Positions 18,101 through 24,180 of a stretch of DNA of 64,000 bases are shown one piece after another. The DNA is taken from NCBI GenBank assembly GCA_947471745.1, contig CANJKZ010000781.1, positions 124,001 to 188,000 of the forward strand, read 5' to 3'. The stretch comes from Closterium sp. Naga37s-1. Taxonomy: Eukaryota > Streptophyta > Zygnematophyceae > Desmidiales > Closteriaceae. The translations under genes were made by a program, and so were the position numbers. The stretch's first letter is position 1. Each line of letters starts with the position of its first letter. A model generated the notes under the pieces. The model was not told the DNA's origin. It ran no database searches and was given only the letters and a program-made list of their open reading frames with translations.

Positions 18101-20230
18101 CAGCCAGGGTGCCATTGCTCTTGCTAAGAACCCTGTGTTGCATGGACTCACGAAGCACATGAGGGTGAAGTGGCATTGGACGAGGAGCATGGTAACCGCG
18201 GGTGAAGTTGAGTTGCGCTACGTGAAGACCACGGGGCAGCCGGCTGACATGATGACCAAGAGGCTGGTGGAGCAGCAGCATTGGAAGTGTTGCAAGCTGG
18301 CTGGGATGGCTCTGAACTGAGAGAGCAACATATCCTAAGGCCAACAATCCGAGGGGGAGTTTGTTGGTGCAACCCTACGGTTTGCACTCGGCTTGTTGTC
18401 CGTGTGCGTGAATGTGTGTGTGTATGGAATGGTATGAGGGCATGGGATAATATATATTTCATGCTTATAATTGTGTGTGAATGTTGAGTCATGATGTCGA
18501 GTGTGTGTGTCGAGTCAATAGCGAGTTATCGCTAGACGCGTGTTACGCGGTCGTTTGTGTCTCGCGCGCGGTTTCTATTTCGTCGTGCGCGGTTTCTATT
18601 TTGTCCTGTGTCGAACGTTCGGCGTGTCGCAGGTGTGTGCAGCAGACCCATCAAGAACTCAAGGATGAGTTTGTGATGAAGAGCCCGAGCCTTGGTGTCA
18701 AGCCTCAAGTGATTTCGAAGCTTGCCAAAAGGGTACACCTCAAGATATTGAAGATAGTTACATTACTTTGTGTAGTGTAACATTTCACTTGGTGTAGGCC
18801 CTAGTGAAGGGTAGTTTCGAGACCCTTCGTGGTTGGGGACAGTGTGGCACTGTTCCACATCACTGTACCTCGGCTCTTGGGGTTTGTAGGAGCTGGGAGT
18901 CATTCCCAACTCGTAACTCTTCCTATCTTGTGTTCTAAGACTATAGTGGCTGCCATAGTACCGTTCGTTCAAACCGACGCTGTGTCGTCAATTCTTTATC
19001 AAATCGTGCAATCTAAATTGCTAATTGTAGACGACGTAAAGACGCTCCAGATCCAATTTGAATCAAGTCATTTGCAGCTGTGAGCAGAACGCTATCAACG
19101 TTTGAAGCCGCTGTGCAGAAATCCGTCTGTGCTCTCTATCTTTCGTTTTAGGCACATTCAAGCCTATTGTGACTATAACAATGCACACCACATGCACGCC
19201 TATTGTGTGAGCGTGATGCATACCACATTGTGTATCCACATGATGAATGCCATGCAAAGTGTGAATAGCGCGACTGTCATGATTCGTCGTCATTCCTTGT
19301 TTTTCGCAACCTTTCCTCTCCCTCTCTCAGGCCTGTCAAAGCGACGTATTCACCGCAATCTGTCGGATGCAATCTAAGTAAGTGCCAGTACATCCACATA
19401 CTACAGAAGGTCTCCATACACTGTATCATGTGTTCTACTCATCATGACAAAATCAATAACTTGAGAGAGATGTGGTAAGAGAAAGCATGGCACATGCCAT
19501 GCAATTCTCCTTTTCGCCTCCGCATGCCACTCTTTTCTTGTGACCCCTTGTTTGTTTGTCTATGTGCCTTGTTTGTTTATCCCCCTGTGGTGCCCACAAC
19601 AGCCACGTGTCACAAGGATCGTGGAGCTGCTGAGTGCGTTGTGAAGGACGGCCAGCAGCAGTGCCAGTGCCCCGAGGGCCTCGTGTTCAACGCAGCCAAG
19701 AAGACCTGCTGTGACCCATTCCCTGCTCGTAAGTGCCTTGTCGTTTGCTGCGGTATGTTTTCCAACATGAAAGAGAACCAGCCGGGAAGCTTCTCTTGTG
19801 AAAAGCGAGTTGTCAGTGTCATGCCGGCCACACCGAGAGGAGCGGGCTGTGAGTGTCATGCACTGGTGGGCTGTGCACTGGTGGGTTGTGCATTGGTGAG
19901 CTGACCGTGGCTTTGCTTCAGTAGCTAGTGAACAAGATGGCAAGAGGGCAAGAGGGTAAGAGGGTGAGAGGGGGATAGACAGAGTTTCATGTGAGTCGAG
20001 TTGGAGTGTTTTTTGGTGCTGTTATGTCATTACCACTTCCCCCTTCCTTCCATGCCACTCGCTCTAATTTTACCCACCTGCTGCCCCACCCAGCCTCATG
20101 CTCTTTCCCCTCTCTCCCACCCCCCAAACCCCACCTCCCAGCGACGCCAGCCAAGTGCAAGCCTGCGTACACTGCTGGTGCTCAGAGCATGTTCGTGGCA
20201 GGAAAGTCAGTGTGTGAGTTCCCAGGCTGA
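3034..20230 (+). CDS. Host gene: secreted multi-EGF-like protein, interrupted by two copia elements
   Basis: Proposed exons: 3034-3139, 3270-3350 (plus remainder after 10491), 10565-10684, 11009-11137, 11636-11764, about 12283-12607, 19331-19377, 19603-19728 and 20142-20230. The first encodes a signal peptide. The middle exons each encode one EGF-like module with symmetric phase-1 ends and GGTGAGT-type donors. A separate Cys-containing domain follows, then one more EGF module and a short C-terminus ending at TGA 20228-20230. Reading frame is kept across all proposed junctions except in exon 2, which has a TGA and copia B inside it; because that exon is symmetric, skipping it would preserve the frame. 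Copia C lies wholly in an intron. The product would be extracellular or cell-wall associated. I do not recognise a named homologue. Whether the locus is still expressed cannot be told from sequence. Confidence 0.6.
3270..3350 (+). pseudogene. EGF-like gene exon 2, split by copia B
   Basis: After an acceptor (gcgctgcag) the sequence reads PCAGINCGPSASCM, nearly identical to exon 3. In-frame TGA replaces the codon between Cys4 and Cys5. The copia B 5' LTR begins at 3351. Sequence after the 3' LTR (from 10492: cggcaatggcactgctttc) continues the module as CGNGTAF, matching the exon 3 spacing. No donor is evident for this exon, so it looks decayed as well as interrupted. Confidence 0.7.
3351..3476 (+). 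repeat. Copia B 5' LTR (126 bp)
   Basis: It starts TGTCAAAC and ends CTCACA, the TG...CA ends of an LTR. It carries the conserved block aggctgtagtggggtag at 3379-3395. It differs from the 3' LTR at only a few positions. Confidence 0.92.
3477..3492 (+). other. Copia B primer binding site
   Basis: tggtatagagcagg follows the LTR without spacer. It is a derivative of the initiator-tRNA-Met complementary sequence TGGTATCAGAGC seen in copia C and E. Confidence 0.7.
3640..3895 (+). repeat. GC-rich minisatellite in copia B leader
   Basis: Irregular tandem 10-12-bp units of the type ttcgcggcccc fill much of the leader between the primer binding site and the Gag start. Similar but different GC-rich repeats fill the leaders of copies D and J. 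ORFs through it are Arg/Gly/Pro-rich artefacts. Confidence 0.85.
4269..10130 (+). pseudogene. Copia B Gag-Pol polyprotein (two frameshifts, one stop)
   Basis: ATG 4269 opens Gag (MATPNVLTFNAEGRAVDFEV). At 4730-4740 there are 11 C where intact copy D has 10, shifting the frame. A small deletion near 4860-4876 gives a second shift. The Gly-rich segment follows (about 5070-5270), with a Cys/His motif ending CGGLHTTQRC, then protease LDSGAS near 5796. TAA at 5961-5963 replaces a TAC of copy D. From 5985 one frame runs to 10130: GAG-pre-integrase, integrase (LDVWGP, LHSDRGGEF, then IEIAERR where copy D has NGIAERR), a long Gly/Ala/Glu-rich linker (about 7310-7870), RT with YVDD near 9186 and RNase H. 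The C-terminus ends about 15 residues earlier than copy D. Not functional as it stands. Confidence 0.92.
10356..10365 (+). other. Copia B polypurine tract
   Basis: ctatgggggtg directly precedes the 3' LTR. The same tract precedes the 3' LTRs of copies A, D, G and J. Confidence 0.8.
10366..10491 (+). repeat. Copia B 3' LTR (126 bp)
   Basis: Same length and ends as the 5' LTR. After it the host exon resumes with CGGCA, matching the CGGCG before the 5' LTR except for one base. Confidence 0.92.
10565..10684 (+). CDS. EGF-like gene exon 3 (EGF module)
   Basis: Acceptor ctcagcag, then an exon of exactly 40 codons in phase 1-1 and donor G|GTGAGT at 10685. It encodes six cysteines spaced C-x4-C-x5-C-x9-C-x1-C-x12-C (CAGIEC...CLCEDGSAFNK), the EGF pattern expected to form three disulfides. 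This is the best-preserved module of the gene. Confidence 0.75.
10812..10918 (+). repeat. 18-bp GT-rich minisatellite in intron 3
   Basis: About six copies of gtgcgtgggtgtggttgt, with late copies drifting (gttgggtgcgcggg). It lies about 130 bp inside the intron between exons 3 and 4. Confidence 0.85.
11009..11137 (+). CDS. EGF-like gene exon 4 (EGF-related module)
   Basis: Acceptor ccgtgtag, 43 codons in phase 1-1, donor G|GTGAGT. It reads DACSKVDSGPSASCM, then CVCNDNKAFNKADKTCC. The second EGF cysteine is absent (it would lie in SKVDSG), so one disulfide may be lost unless the extra final Cys compensates. Otherwise it aligns with exon 3. Confidence 0.7.
11330..11545 (+). repeat. GTGAGTGTG-type minisatellite in intron 4
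   Basis: Irregular tandem units of gtgagtgtgcgagtgtgg. Many units contain GGTGAGT, identical to the authentic splice donors of this gene, so the intron carries a long array of donor look-alikes just upstream of exon 5. Confidence 0.8.
11636..11764 (+). CDS. EGF-like gene exon 5 (EGF module)
   Basis: Acceptor ccccgcag, 43 codons in phase 1-1, donor G|GTGAGT at 11765. It encodes six Cys with spacing C-x6-C-x5-C-x9-C-x1-C-x13-C (CVVSGKECGPDASC, then CQCNTAGMVFN). Its last nine bases and the start of the intron are repeated three times in tandem. Confidence 0.73.
11756..11812 (+). repeat. Tandem triplication of the exon 5 splice donor (19 bp x 3)
   Basis: The unit catgctttggtgagtgctc occurs three times without a mismatch (11756, 11775, 11794). 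Each unit comprises nine exon bases plus the GTGAGT donor. Use of the second or third donor would add 19 or 38 nt and shift the frame. Confidence 0.95.
11867..12055 (+). other. Possible decayed exon 6 and adjoining intron
   Basis: After the acceptor-like tttctgcag at 11866 the phase-1 frame reads DTAKWHS and then TAA. This looks like the start of another module that has decayed. A separate frame (LCRPSAASFTSINHGANC) leads without stop into the first 107-bp repeat and may be the original 5' part of exon 7. Confidence 0.35.
12056..12360 (+). repeat. 107-bp tandem duplication, about 2.8 copies
   Basis: Units start at 12056, 12163 and 12270. Each contains the exon-like block from acggccg through agctgagtgggcgcagc. 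The first two also carry a pyrimidine-rich block ccctcttcctctccttgacc, an intron-end type sequence. Copy 1 has TAG where copies 2 and 3 have CAG. The period is not a multiple of three, so at most one copy can be used as exon. Confidence 0.9.
12283..12607 (+). CDS. EGF-like gene exon 7 (unrecognised Cys domain)
   Basis: An acceptor at gctcag and phase 1 fit the upstream exons. The frame reads TVQLSGRSIKDQLTFATSVP, then segments containing TTMCASRD, NGMCKSVTFYSGRGC and GLTIARPAKKGRSYP, and reaches a donor AG|GTGTGT at 12608 in phase 2. A domain with paired Cys and short beta-strand-like segments is suggested. I do not recognise a family. The exact 5' end is uncertain because of the repeat. Confidence 0.5.
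12698..13516 (+). repeat. Copia C 5' LTR (819 bp)
   Basis: TGTTGGTGCAACC...CTATAACA. It carries T at 12917 where the 3' LTR has C at 18581. Inside are a TATA-like run and a duplicated gcgcggtttctatttt block near 12902-12940. Confidence 0.96.
12784..12795 (+). promoter_or_regulatory. TATA-like element in copia C LTR
   Basis: aatatatattt lies about 90 bp into the LTR, the only strong AT run in its 5' part. It is a plausible U3 promoter TATA box for element transcription; this is inference from position and composition. Confidence 0.4.
13519..13530 (+). other. Copia C primer binding site
   Basis: TGGTATCAGAGC, complementary to the 3' end of initiator tRNA-Met, lies two bases after the LTR. Confidence 0.9.
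13551..18320 (+). CDS. Copia C Gag-Pol polyprotein, intact (1589 aa)
   Basis: The first ATG after the primer site (MSGPEERGG) opens a frame without interruption to TGA 18318-18320. Order: Gag (DKFNGDNFAEWSFKMENIF), zinc knuckle CHYCHKSGHMWRDC at about residues 293-306 in an Arg/Gly-rich region, aspartic protease DSGA with the Asp near residue 400, GAG-pre-integrase with HRRMGH and CPTC, integrase with DVVGP (about 682), TDRGGEF and NGIAERANR, RT (RLVAKGYQQKEKVDF, YVDDILIF near 1258) and RNase H (YSDASYASEPED, SSVESEYMAL, YCDSQGAIAL). All catalytic motifs look intact. It should make a virus-like-particle structural protein, protease, integrase and reverse transcriptase from one protein. Single-ORF Gag-Pol is usual for copia. 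Confidence 0.96.
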   Translation: MSGPEERGGRGAGGSGEAQAQGQPRDSAMAPMQPSLGPPRDEARVFGLDKFNGDNFAEWSFKMENIFDHYDLLEVMEGTEKRPENDPEKSPWVRKSAQGYLLLGQALGSSQIRHIKPFQREPEKGPKAWAALKGVHAPATAAVAVVLERQMAALRIEEDEAVEEGVQKFFDLLTRLEGADLNYSELQKKTKLLALLPESWSSLIINLNRDLPRLSLEDVKRAILQEDFRRRELASVDGAGAASIGRGYGRGRGRGRGGGRFGGSNFGGGRRSGGYGSDDKSYGRGRGRFDGECHYCHKSGHMWRDCYKLPDGWTPAQGQEGRGAGGGRGRGRGGRGGRGGGAANMKSGDNDKDPSDDRYPGLFYFVSTQVPAGPEKDEGFEEPAAVGKVTLHPLDYWVIDSGATYSMTPRPDLLTELEPSPVKHVTSALGQRAEVKGMGKAMFKGADGKMVGLKNVLWVPNLAANLISVRRLQKAGMDTSSKGAKTYTARIGERILWDLHEDRDVYNEMWQIPVVPMPKERQVAASISTKDGAVGSDDGANGRAKENELKKSKPGGTSKFSEPKESGAATKEQQKGEENPEAAAEEDYGESMWGAIASAAFSNPTSATGECDWLTLHRRMGHVALPILQQLVKNEMVAGIRVKGEPDEVLGCPTCIQAKFTRFPFPSSEATAKAPLDEVVMDVVGPLKLGAAGAEYFLTIVDVYTRMTWVYVLTKKSDVAETLKTDWFPMVERQQDRLVKSIRTDRGGEFLSKEFGLWLKKNGIRHSLTMPYSPAMNGIAERANRTITEAARGLLIEAGLPDYFWPDAVRSACVAKNRALTHVGADKWVPYVEWLGRKPKVDMLRVFGCMCMALVPKHLRHNKLGAKAVWAVHLGMAQNIKGWLLWDPFTKKFLVSRDCKFMENFMYKDWKAENEAKIGVRFGEVKSSGLEHVELPLELSSGSTTTRQSPLVNGGEEANDAEEEEEEVQQVSERAPSLPSRTTSAPRIRATPQQRQGLQVPAAEEEGRGKRRVQPPNRLTYDAPGKQGKTALAGAAMMVGDDEESDYEECAFAFFSPVEMPGEPATLKEALESSDAEEWKKAMESELKSIEENDTFELVELPEGRTAITSKWLFKIKSDADGKIERYKSRLVAKGYQQKEKVDFKELFAPVVKPTTLRTLFAGAAIKRWVVKQMDIVTAFLNGILEEEIFMAQPEGFDDGSGRVWKLKKALYGLKQAPRQWYMKLREVLEGIGFTPSTADHSLFMLGEGEQRSFMVVYVDDILIFSPSSDFVKEVMLKLQHKFKCKALGDVSFYLGLHIERDVEKRCMRVHQRKYLEALAANFGQSEGHVATPFPSGFKCVKGPEEESVGEEERRRFHSLVGSLMYAAVNTRPDVAFATGQLARVVQCPNEEQVAAGMRVAKYLGQTPTVGLQYSAAAQRRQKGADGVEPGRLFLTAYSDASYASEPEDMTSVGGFICCVGGGPTAWESKKQVDQALSSVESEYMALFRAVREIVWQRRLLAELGEEQQGPTPLYCDSQGAIALAKNPVLHGLTKHMRVKWHWTRSMVTAGEVELRYVKTTGQPADMMTKRLVEQQHWKCCKLAGMALN
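18351..18361 (+). other. Copia C polypurine tract
   Basis: gagggggagtt immediately precedes the 3' LTR and would prime plus-strand synthesis. Confidence 0.85.
18362..19180 (+). repeat. Copia C 3' LTR (819 bp)
   Basis: Same length as the 5' LTR with one visible substitution. It is followed by target duplication ATGCA, after which the host intron resumes. Confidence 0.96.
19331..19377 (+). CDS. EGF-like gene exon 8
   Basis: Acceptor cctctctcag, then a 47-nt exon that completes the phase-2 codon of exon 7 and reads PVKATYSPQSVGCNLS to donor GTAAGT in phase 1. A closely similar exon recurs at 23496-23542, supporting it as a real exon rather than a chance ORF. Confidence 0.6.
19603..19728 (+). 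CDS. EGF-like gene exon 9 (EGF module)
   Basis: Acceptor cccacaacag, 42 codons in phase 1-1, donor C|GTAAGT. It encodes TTCHKDRGAAECVVKDG, then CQCPEGLVFNAAKKTCC. EGF Cys2 is replaced by Arg (CGT); the duplicate exon at 23759 has TGT there, suggesting loss by a single T to C change. Confidence 0.7.
20142..20230 (+). CDS. EGF-like gene terminal exon
   Basis: A pyrimidine-rich tract and acceptor cctcccag are followed, in phase 1, by PTPAKCKPAYTAGAQS, then VCEFPG and TGA at 20228-20230. It supplies two more cysteines and the stop. The exact acceptor is inferred from phase. Confidence 0.55.
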
Positions 20231-20992
20231 GGAAGAGCAAGCGCACAGGTAAGGAGGAGAAGGAAATGCATGCTCTGCTTTGTGGGGGAGGGCAAGCCGC
20301 AGTGCCAGTGCCCTTGGGGAGCCTCGTGTTGAGCAAGGCCAAGAAGCTTTGTCGTGAGGATAGATGTCTTAGCTGTTTGTTGCATGTTCGCCAAGAACTT
20401 CTCGTGTATTTGCCAGCAGTGTGAGCTCTGCACTGGTTGGCGCTGCCATATTTCTGCCCCGTGATACTTCTTATGCTGTGGCCCCCTTTTCTTCCTTTTT
20501 TTGCATCTATGAATTGATCATATGCATTCTGCAGGGGCTGGTGGGGAAGTGAAGAATAGGCGACCCTAGCTAGATGGGCAGGGGCAATGAGGTGCAAGCT
20601 GGCAGCGCAAGAGGGATACCTTATGAGATGGAAAGGGGTGATGGAGCAGAGGTGTGAGCAATTGCATGTGGTTGCTTGGAGGTTAGGAACCAACTTTATT
20701 GGTTGGTTGTCATTGATGTGGGGGTACTAGCAATTGCCTTATATTCTTGCTGGTGTGTTGTATCGTTATCGTACATTTGGTTTTTGTTTCTTCAGGGGAA
20801 GCCCCCACGTATAGGGCTGTCGCTATAAAAAAACTCTCTAAGATTGAGGCACGTTTTCCAATATATGCCTACTCTTATTATCCAGGATTCTTAAAACATA
20901 GACACAGATGAAGTCAAGAGTCCACAACACAAGATCAGATCAGAAAGAGACTAAGGAATGTCCATTCGTAGTTTAGTCAGATGCAAGATGTT
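20231..20992 (+). other. 3' flank with a decayed EGF exon copy
   Basis: At about 20288-20370 the sequence ggcaagccgcagtgccagtg and what follows matches exon 9 with indels and a stop, so it is a relic EGF module. Around 20533-20700 the DNA matches 24026-24180 closely, showing that a block of this locus was duplicated. No other gene seen. Confidence 0.65.
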
Positions 20993-21800
20993 GGCCTTGT
21001 TTGGTAGGCTGCCTAGTCAGACTGCGTATGGGTCAGGGCAGGTTCCCCAATTTGTATGAGGACATGCTTAAAGCTCAAGGCCCAAATTGTTCAACCTTAC
21101 TAAGGTTGCCCTTTGGGTGGTGGGAGAGTAAGGTTGACTTTGTTGAAGTTGGGCTGCTTAGTTTCGCCCAGCTTCTCGCTACACTCTTAGGGTTTTCACT
21201 GACTCAGCAAACCCCAGGGAGAAACTCGGTTTAGTTCTCGAGTCCCAAATTGCACTCACAATATTCTTGGTGTTTCCTTCTCTCCTATTCGACAAAAAAA
21301 CTGTTGGCCAATAAAATTGCATCCCACTTCACGTAACCACAATTTGCAGCCAAACAACAGTCAAAACATCACTTTCATTAACTTTAGTAATCCTGCCCAG
21401 CGCGCTCTGCAATTTGGGCCTTGAGCTTTAAAGCCCATAAACTCGTTAGTAGAACACCGAACCTGGCCAGTTAGAGTTTGGTACCGAACGCCTCTATTTG
21501 CTAGTCTGACAGTGATAAGACTAGCCGCGACGAAGCTGAGGGAGAAATTTCTTCCCCGCAAAAACCAGTTGGAGTGGAGCTGCAGCTGCGGCCCACTACA
21601 AGGGCCCCACCCTGTAATACTGTACGAGTGACAGGGGAAAATACCCAAGGATGAAGCTACTTGGTTGTTATCGTGCAAGCTCCCGAAATCAAATGTGAAG
21701 GTGCCTCCAGTGCGAGTTGAGGCCCGAGGCTAGGAAGCCCCACGAAGGGTTCGCCAGTGCGAGTGGGCCCACTCTTACTGGGTGCCTACCGAACAAGGCC
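20993..21800. mobile_element. PIF/Harbinger-like non-autonomous TIR element (808 bp)
   Basis: 17-bp terminal inverted repeats, GGCCTTGTTTGGTAGGC (20993-21009) and GCCTACCGAACAAGGCC (21784-21800), match at 16 positions and are flanked by a 3-bp duplication GTT (20990-20992, 21801-21803). Ends beginning GGCCTTGTTTGG with 3-bp duplications resemble Tourist/Harbinger elements. Inside is a perfect 20-bp inverted repeat (21070-21089 with 21410-21429), possibly a nested element. No transposase is encoded. Confidence 0.75.
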
Positions 21801-21803
21801 GTT

Positions 21804-22264
21804 ATTTAGCTACCTACTCCTACCATTAGACGAAGTTACAATGAACCTACAGCTACACCAATATTCAGGCTGACCATGTGTACCTCATCATCATCATCTC
21901 CATCATCTCTGAGCGAAAAGGGCTGTCCGTGACCACATCAGTGGTGGGTTCCTCCTCGTCTGCATCGGCCGCCTCATTGTCTCCGCCTCACTCCTCCCAA
22001 TCACAATCAAAGCCAGTCAAAGCCGCACACTACCTTCTCCTATTCCTCGTCTATCGGAGCCCTCCATGTACGCTTCCTTACTGCTGCGCCGCCCCGACTT
22101 TCTCTCGCTAGTTGGCGAGGGCCCTCTGTTGAGTCGATATCGTAGTGAAGCAGAGAGATTGCCATCACCAACATCCTCACCATCACCAACATCCTCACCA
22201 TCAAACACTACTGCACGTCTCATCCTTCCCTTCGCATCCCTCCTCCTCTCCTCTTTCCTTCCAA
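21804..22264. other. No recognisable gene
   Basis: Low-complexity Ser/Pro-type ORFs and a short duplicated tract (catcaccaacatcctcac, about 22164-22201) only. Confidence 0.4.
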
Positions 22265-22699
22265 AAGTAAGTAGGATAAGTCTGCCAAGTCTAGGAAAGA
22301 CAATGAAGTCTTTGTAGTGACATTGTTTGAATAATGGTTGAAAGAGAACAAGATGGATAAAAGATAAGAGTACAAAACATTAAATAGCAAACTAGCTAGC
22401 CATGTACTCTGAGGGGTACATTTCCTTATTAACTGCATTGCATAACTACAGTAACCACGACTATTGTTATTCTCGACAGTTACCATGTTGCAGCGATCAA
22501 CTGTCGTGCGGTTATTGGTCGGTCAAGAGTCACAACCGTTGACTGACTTTGACTGTTGACCTTCGGGTGACTCTTGACCTTCCGCATGCTCTAAATGAGC
22601 TATTGTGGTACTGGTACAATGCGTTCTTCCGTTAAGGAATGACGCGTTACTGGGTAGCCTTCGGCAATGCTTTATAATAAGCTTTCGGTTATTCCAACA
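22265..22699 (-). repeat. Solo LTR of the copia E family, minus strand
   Basis: The reverse complement starts TGTTGGAATAACCGAAAG and follows the E 5' LTR (24680-25110) along its length, including the shared block gtacatggctagctag. Its last 30 or so bases are degraded and no primer binding site or internal region follows, so it is a solo or truncated LTR lying in inverted orientation to the E LTR 2 kb away. Confidence 0.75.
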
Positions 22700-22775
22700 C
22701 TCTTCACTCCCCTCTATATCCTCCTCCTCCCTGCCCGTCTCCTCCTCCCTCCCTCCCTCCCTCCCTCCACGTCGC

Positions 22776-23311
22776 TCACATCTTGAACGTCCATTTGAAC
22801 AGCGAGATCACGCTCGATTTCAGCTTATCATCAACTGCCACACCTGCAGCCTGCAGGGGGTTTCACCATCTCCTCTCCCTCGTCCTTCTGCTTTTCACCC
22901 CCCACCTTCCCTTTCCCCTCCCCCTCCTCCTCATCCTCTTCCTCTCCCTCCTCATCATCCTCGTCCCTCTTCCCCCTCTCTTCCTCATCTGACCACTCCT
23001 CATCCTCCTCTTTTCCTCGTCCTCTTTCCTTCTCTGTAACCCTAGAATACTGCACCTGGTGATCCAGAATATCAATATCAACCGCATCTTTATCGTAAAG
23101 TATATCCCCTATATCATCCATCGGCGCATACAGATGCTTCTCCCGCTCGTTCAAACTCCTCTTCTTCTTCGCCCTGGGCAGCAGGCAGGGGTCGGGAAGC
23201 TGCGAAATTGACTCCACCGACACGTCACCTACCCCGGCAATATGCACCTTAAACCCCTGCTTCAGGTTGCGCCTGCGCAAATACGTGTAAATCGCGATCG
23301 TCCGATCACAT
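22776..23311 (-). pseudogene. BMS1: BMS1 gene fragment (ribosome biogenesis GTPase)
   Basis: The minus strand reads CDRTIAIYTYLRRRNLK, VHIAGVGDVSVESISQLPDP, KKKRSLNEREKHLYAPM and DILYDKDAVDIDI. This is the characteristic segment of BMS1 (AARP2CN region of the 40S-assembly GTPase). An acidic Glu/Asp-rich stretch follows, then EEMVK, a frameshift near 22858, and a continuation LQAAGVAVDDKLKSSVISLF to TGA. The N-terminal GTPase and most of the protein are absent. It begins abruptly at a pyrimidine minisatellite. It is a displaced partial copy, not a working gene. Homology is from recognition of the motif, not a search. Confidence 0.75.
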
Positions 23312-23327
23312 TTAGAGTTTCTCCAAA

Positions 23328-23470
23328 CCTCATCCTTTGGTCTTTCCTCTCCTTACCATCCTCACCTTTGGTCTTCCCTCTTCTTACCATCCTCACCTTT
23401 GGTCTTCCCTCTTCTTACCATCCTCACCTTTGGTCTTTCCTCTCCTTACCATCCCCACCTTTACACTTCC
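23328..23470 (+). repeat. 31-bp pyrimidine-rich minisatellite
   Basis: About 4.5 units containing accatcctcacctttggtct lie immediately upstream of the acceptor of the duplicated exon 8, where a polypyrimidine tract would be expected. Confidence 0.88.
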
Positions 23471-23495
23471 CTCTCCTTATCTCTCCCTCTCTCAG

Positions 23496-23542
23496 GACTG
23501 TCAAAACAATCTTTTTGCCAGTATCAGTTGGTTGCGAGATCA
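23496..23542 (+). pseudogene. Duplicate of EGF-like gene exon 8
   Basis: Acceptor ctctctcag and donor GTAAGT are preserved and the 47-nt length equals exon 8. It reads TVKTIFLPVSVGCEIS. Together with the next feature it represents a second copy of the 3' part of the EGF-like gene. Confidence 0.6.
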
Positions 23543-23758
23543 GTAAGTGCGACTACGGGTTCTAAGCAGGCTGACTTGTTCTCTGCTCAGTCTGACAAAA
23601 TCGATGACATGGGAAACATGACTTTTGGGTGAACTCCAAAACACGCATCCAACCTCCGTTTTTTTGTGCTTCTATTTTTTTGCCTCTCTACGCCTGAAAA
23701 GCTACCCCCTTGACTTGCCATGCCTGGATAGTTTGTCCATGTGTGGTGCCCACAACAG

Positions 23759-23886
23759 CCACGTGTGAGAACGATTGTGGAACTGCTGAGTGCATTGTGA
23801 AGGAGGGCGAGTGGCAGTGCCGGTGCCCCGAGGGCGTGTTCTACGCCGCAAAGAAGCGCTGCCTCGACCAGTCTCTTGCTCCTCGT
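23759..23886 (+). pseudogene. Duplicate of EGF-like gene exon 9
   Basis: Same acceptor context (cccacaacag). It encodes TTCENDCGTAECIVKEGEW, then CRCPEGVFYAAKKRC, with all six EGF cysteines, including the one lost in exon 9. The donor GTAAGT of exon 9 is changed (cctcgtcctatg), so normal splicing seems lost. No terminal exon was found beyond it. Confidence 0.65.
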
Positions 23887-24022
23887 CCTATGTGCCTTGC
23901 CGTTTGTTGCATGTTTGCCAACAAGAAAAAATCAACATTGTGGTTTGTTGCATGTATTCGCCAGTGTGCCACCAGCCACACGAAGAGGAGCGGGCTTATT
24001 GGTGAGCTTTACCAGCTTTTTT

Positions 24023-24180
24023 TATGCAGGGGCTGGTGGGCAAGGGAAGAAATGGTGACACTAGCTGGATGGGCAGGGGGCATGGAGGCGCAAGCTGGCA
24101 GCGCCAGAGGGTCGAATTGGCGGAGGCAACTGCATGTGGTTGCTCGGAGGAGACCAACCAATTTGGCTATCATGTAATGT
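24023..24180 (+). repeat. Duplicated block shared with 20533-20700
   Basis: The block around ggggctggtgggcaaggg and gcaagctggcagcgc recurs with point changes and indels at 20533-20700, marking the distal part of the segmental duplication of the EGF-like locus. Confidence 0.7.

Larger units (their letters stand above)
12698..19180 (+). mobile_element. Copia C, intact and very young LTR retrotransposon
   Basis: A 6.48-kb element has two 819-bp LTRs differing at a single position that I can see, and a perfect target duplication ATGCA (12693-12697 and 19181-19185). It has a consensus primer binding site, a polypurine tract and one uninterrupted Gag-Pol reading frame. It sits in the intron between exons 7 and 8 of the EGF-like gene, same strand. 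Its LTR and protein are quite different from those of copies B and D, so it is another copia lineage. Confidence 0.96.

Noticed and set aside
22831..23087. Acidic Glu/Asp/Lys-rich ORF as a separate protein
   Set aside because: It is continuous with the BMS1 fragment and is the usual acidic region of that protein.
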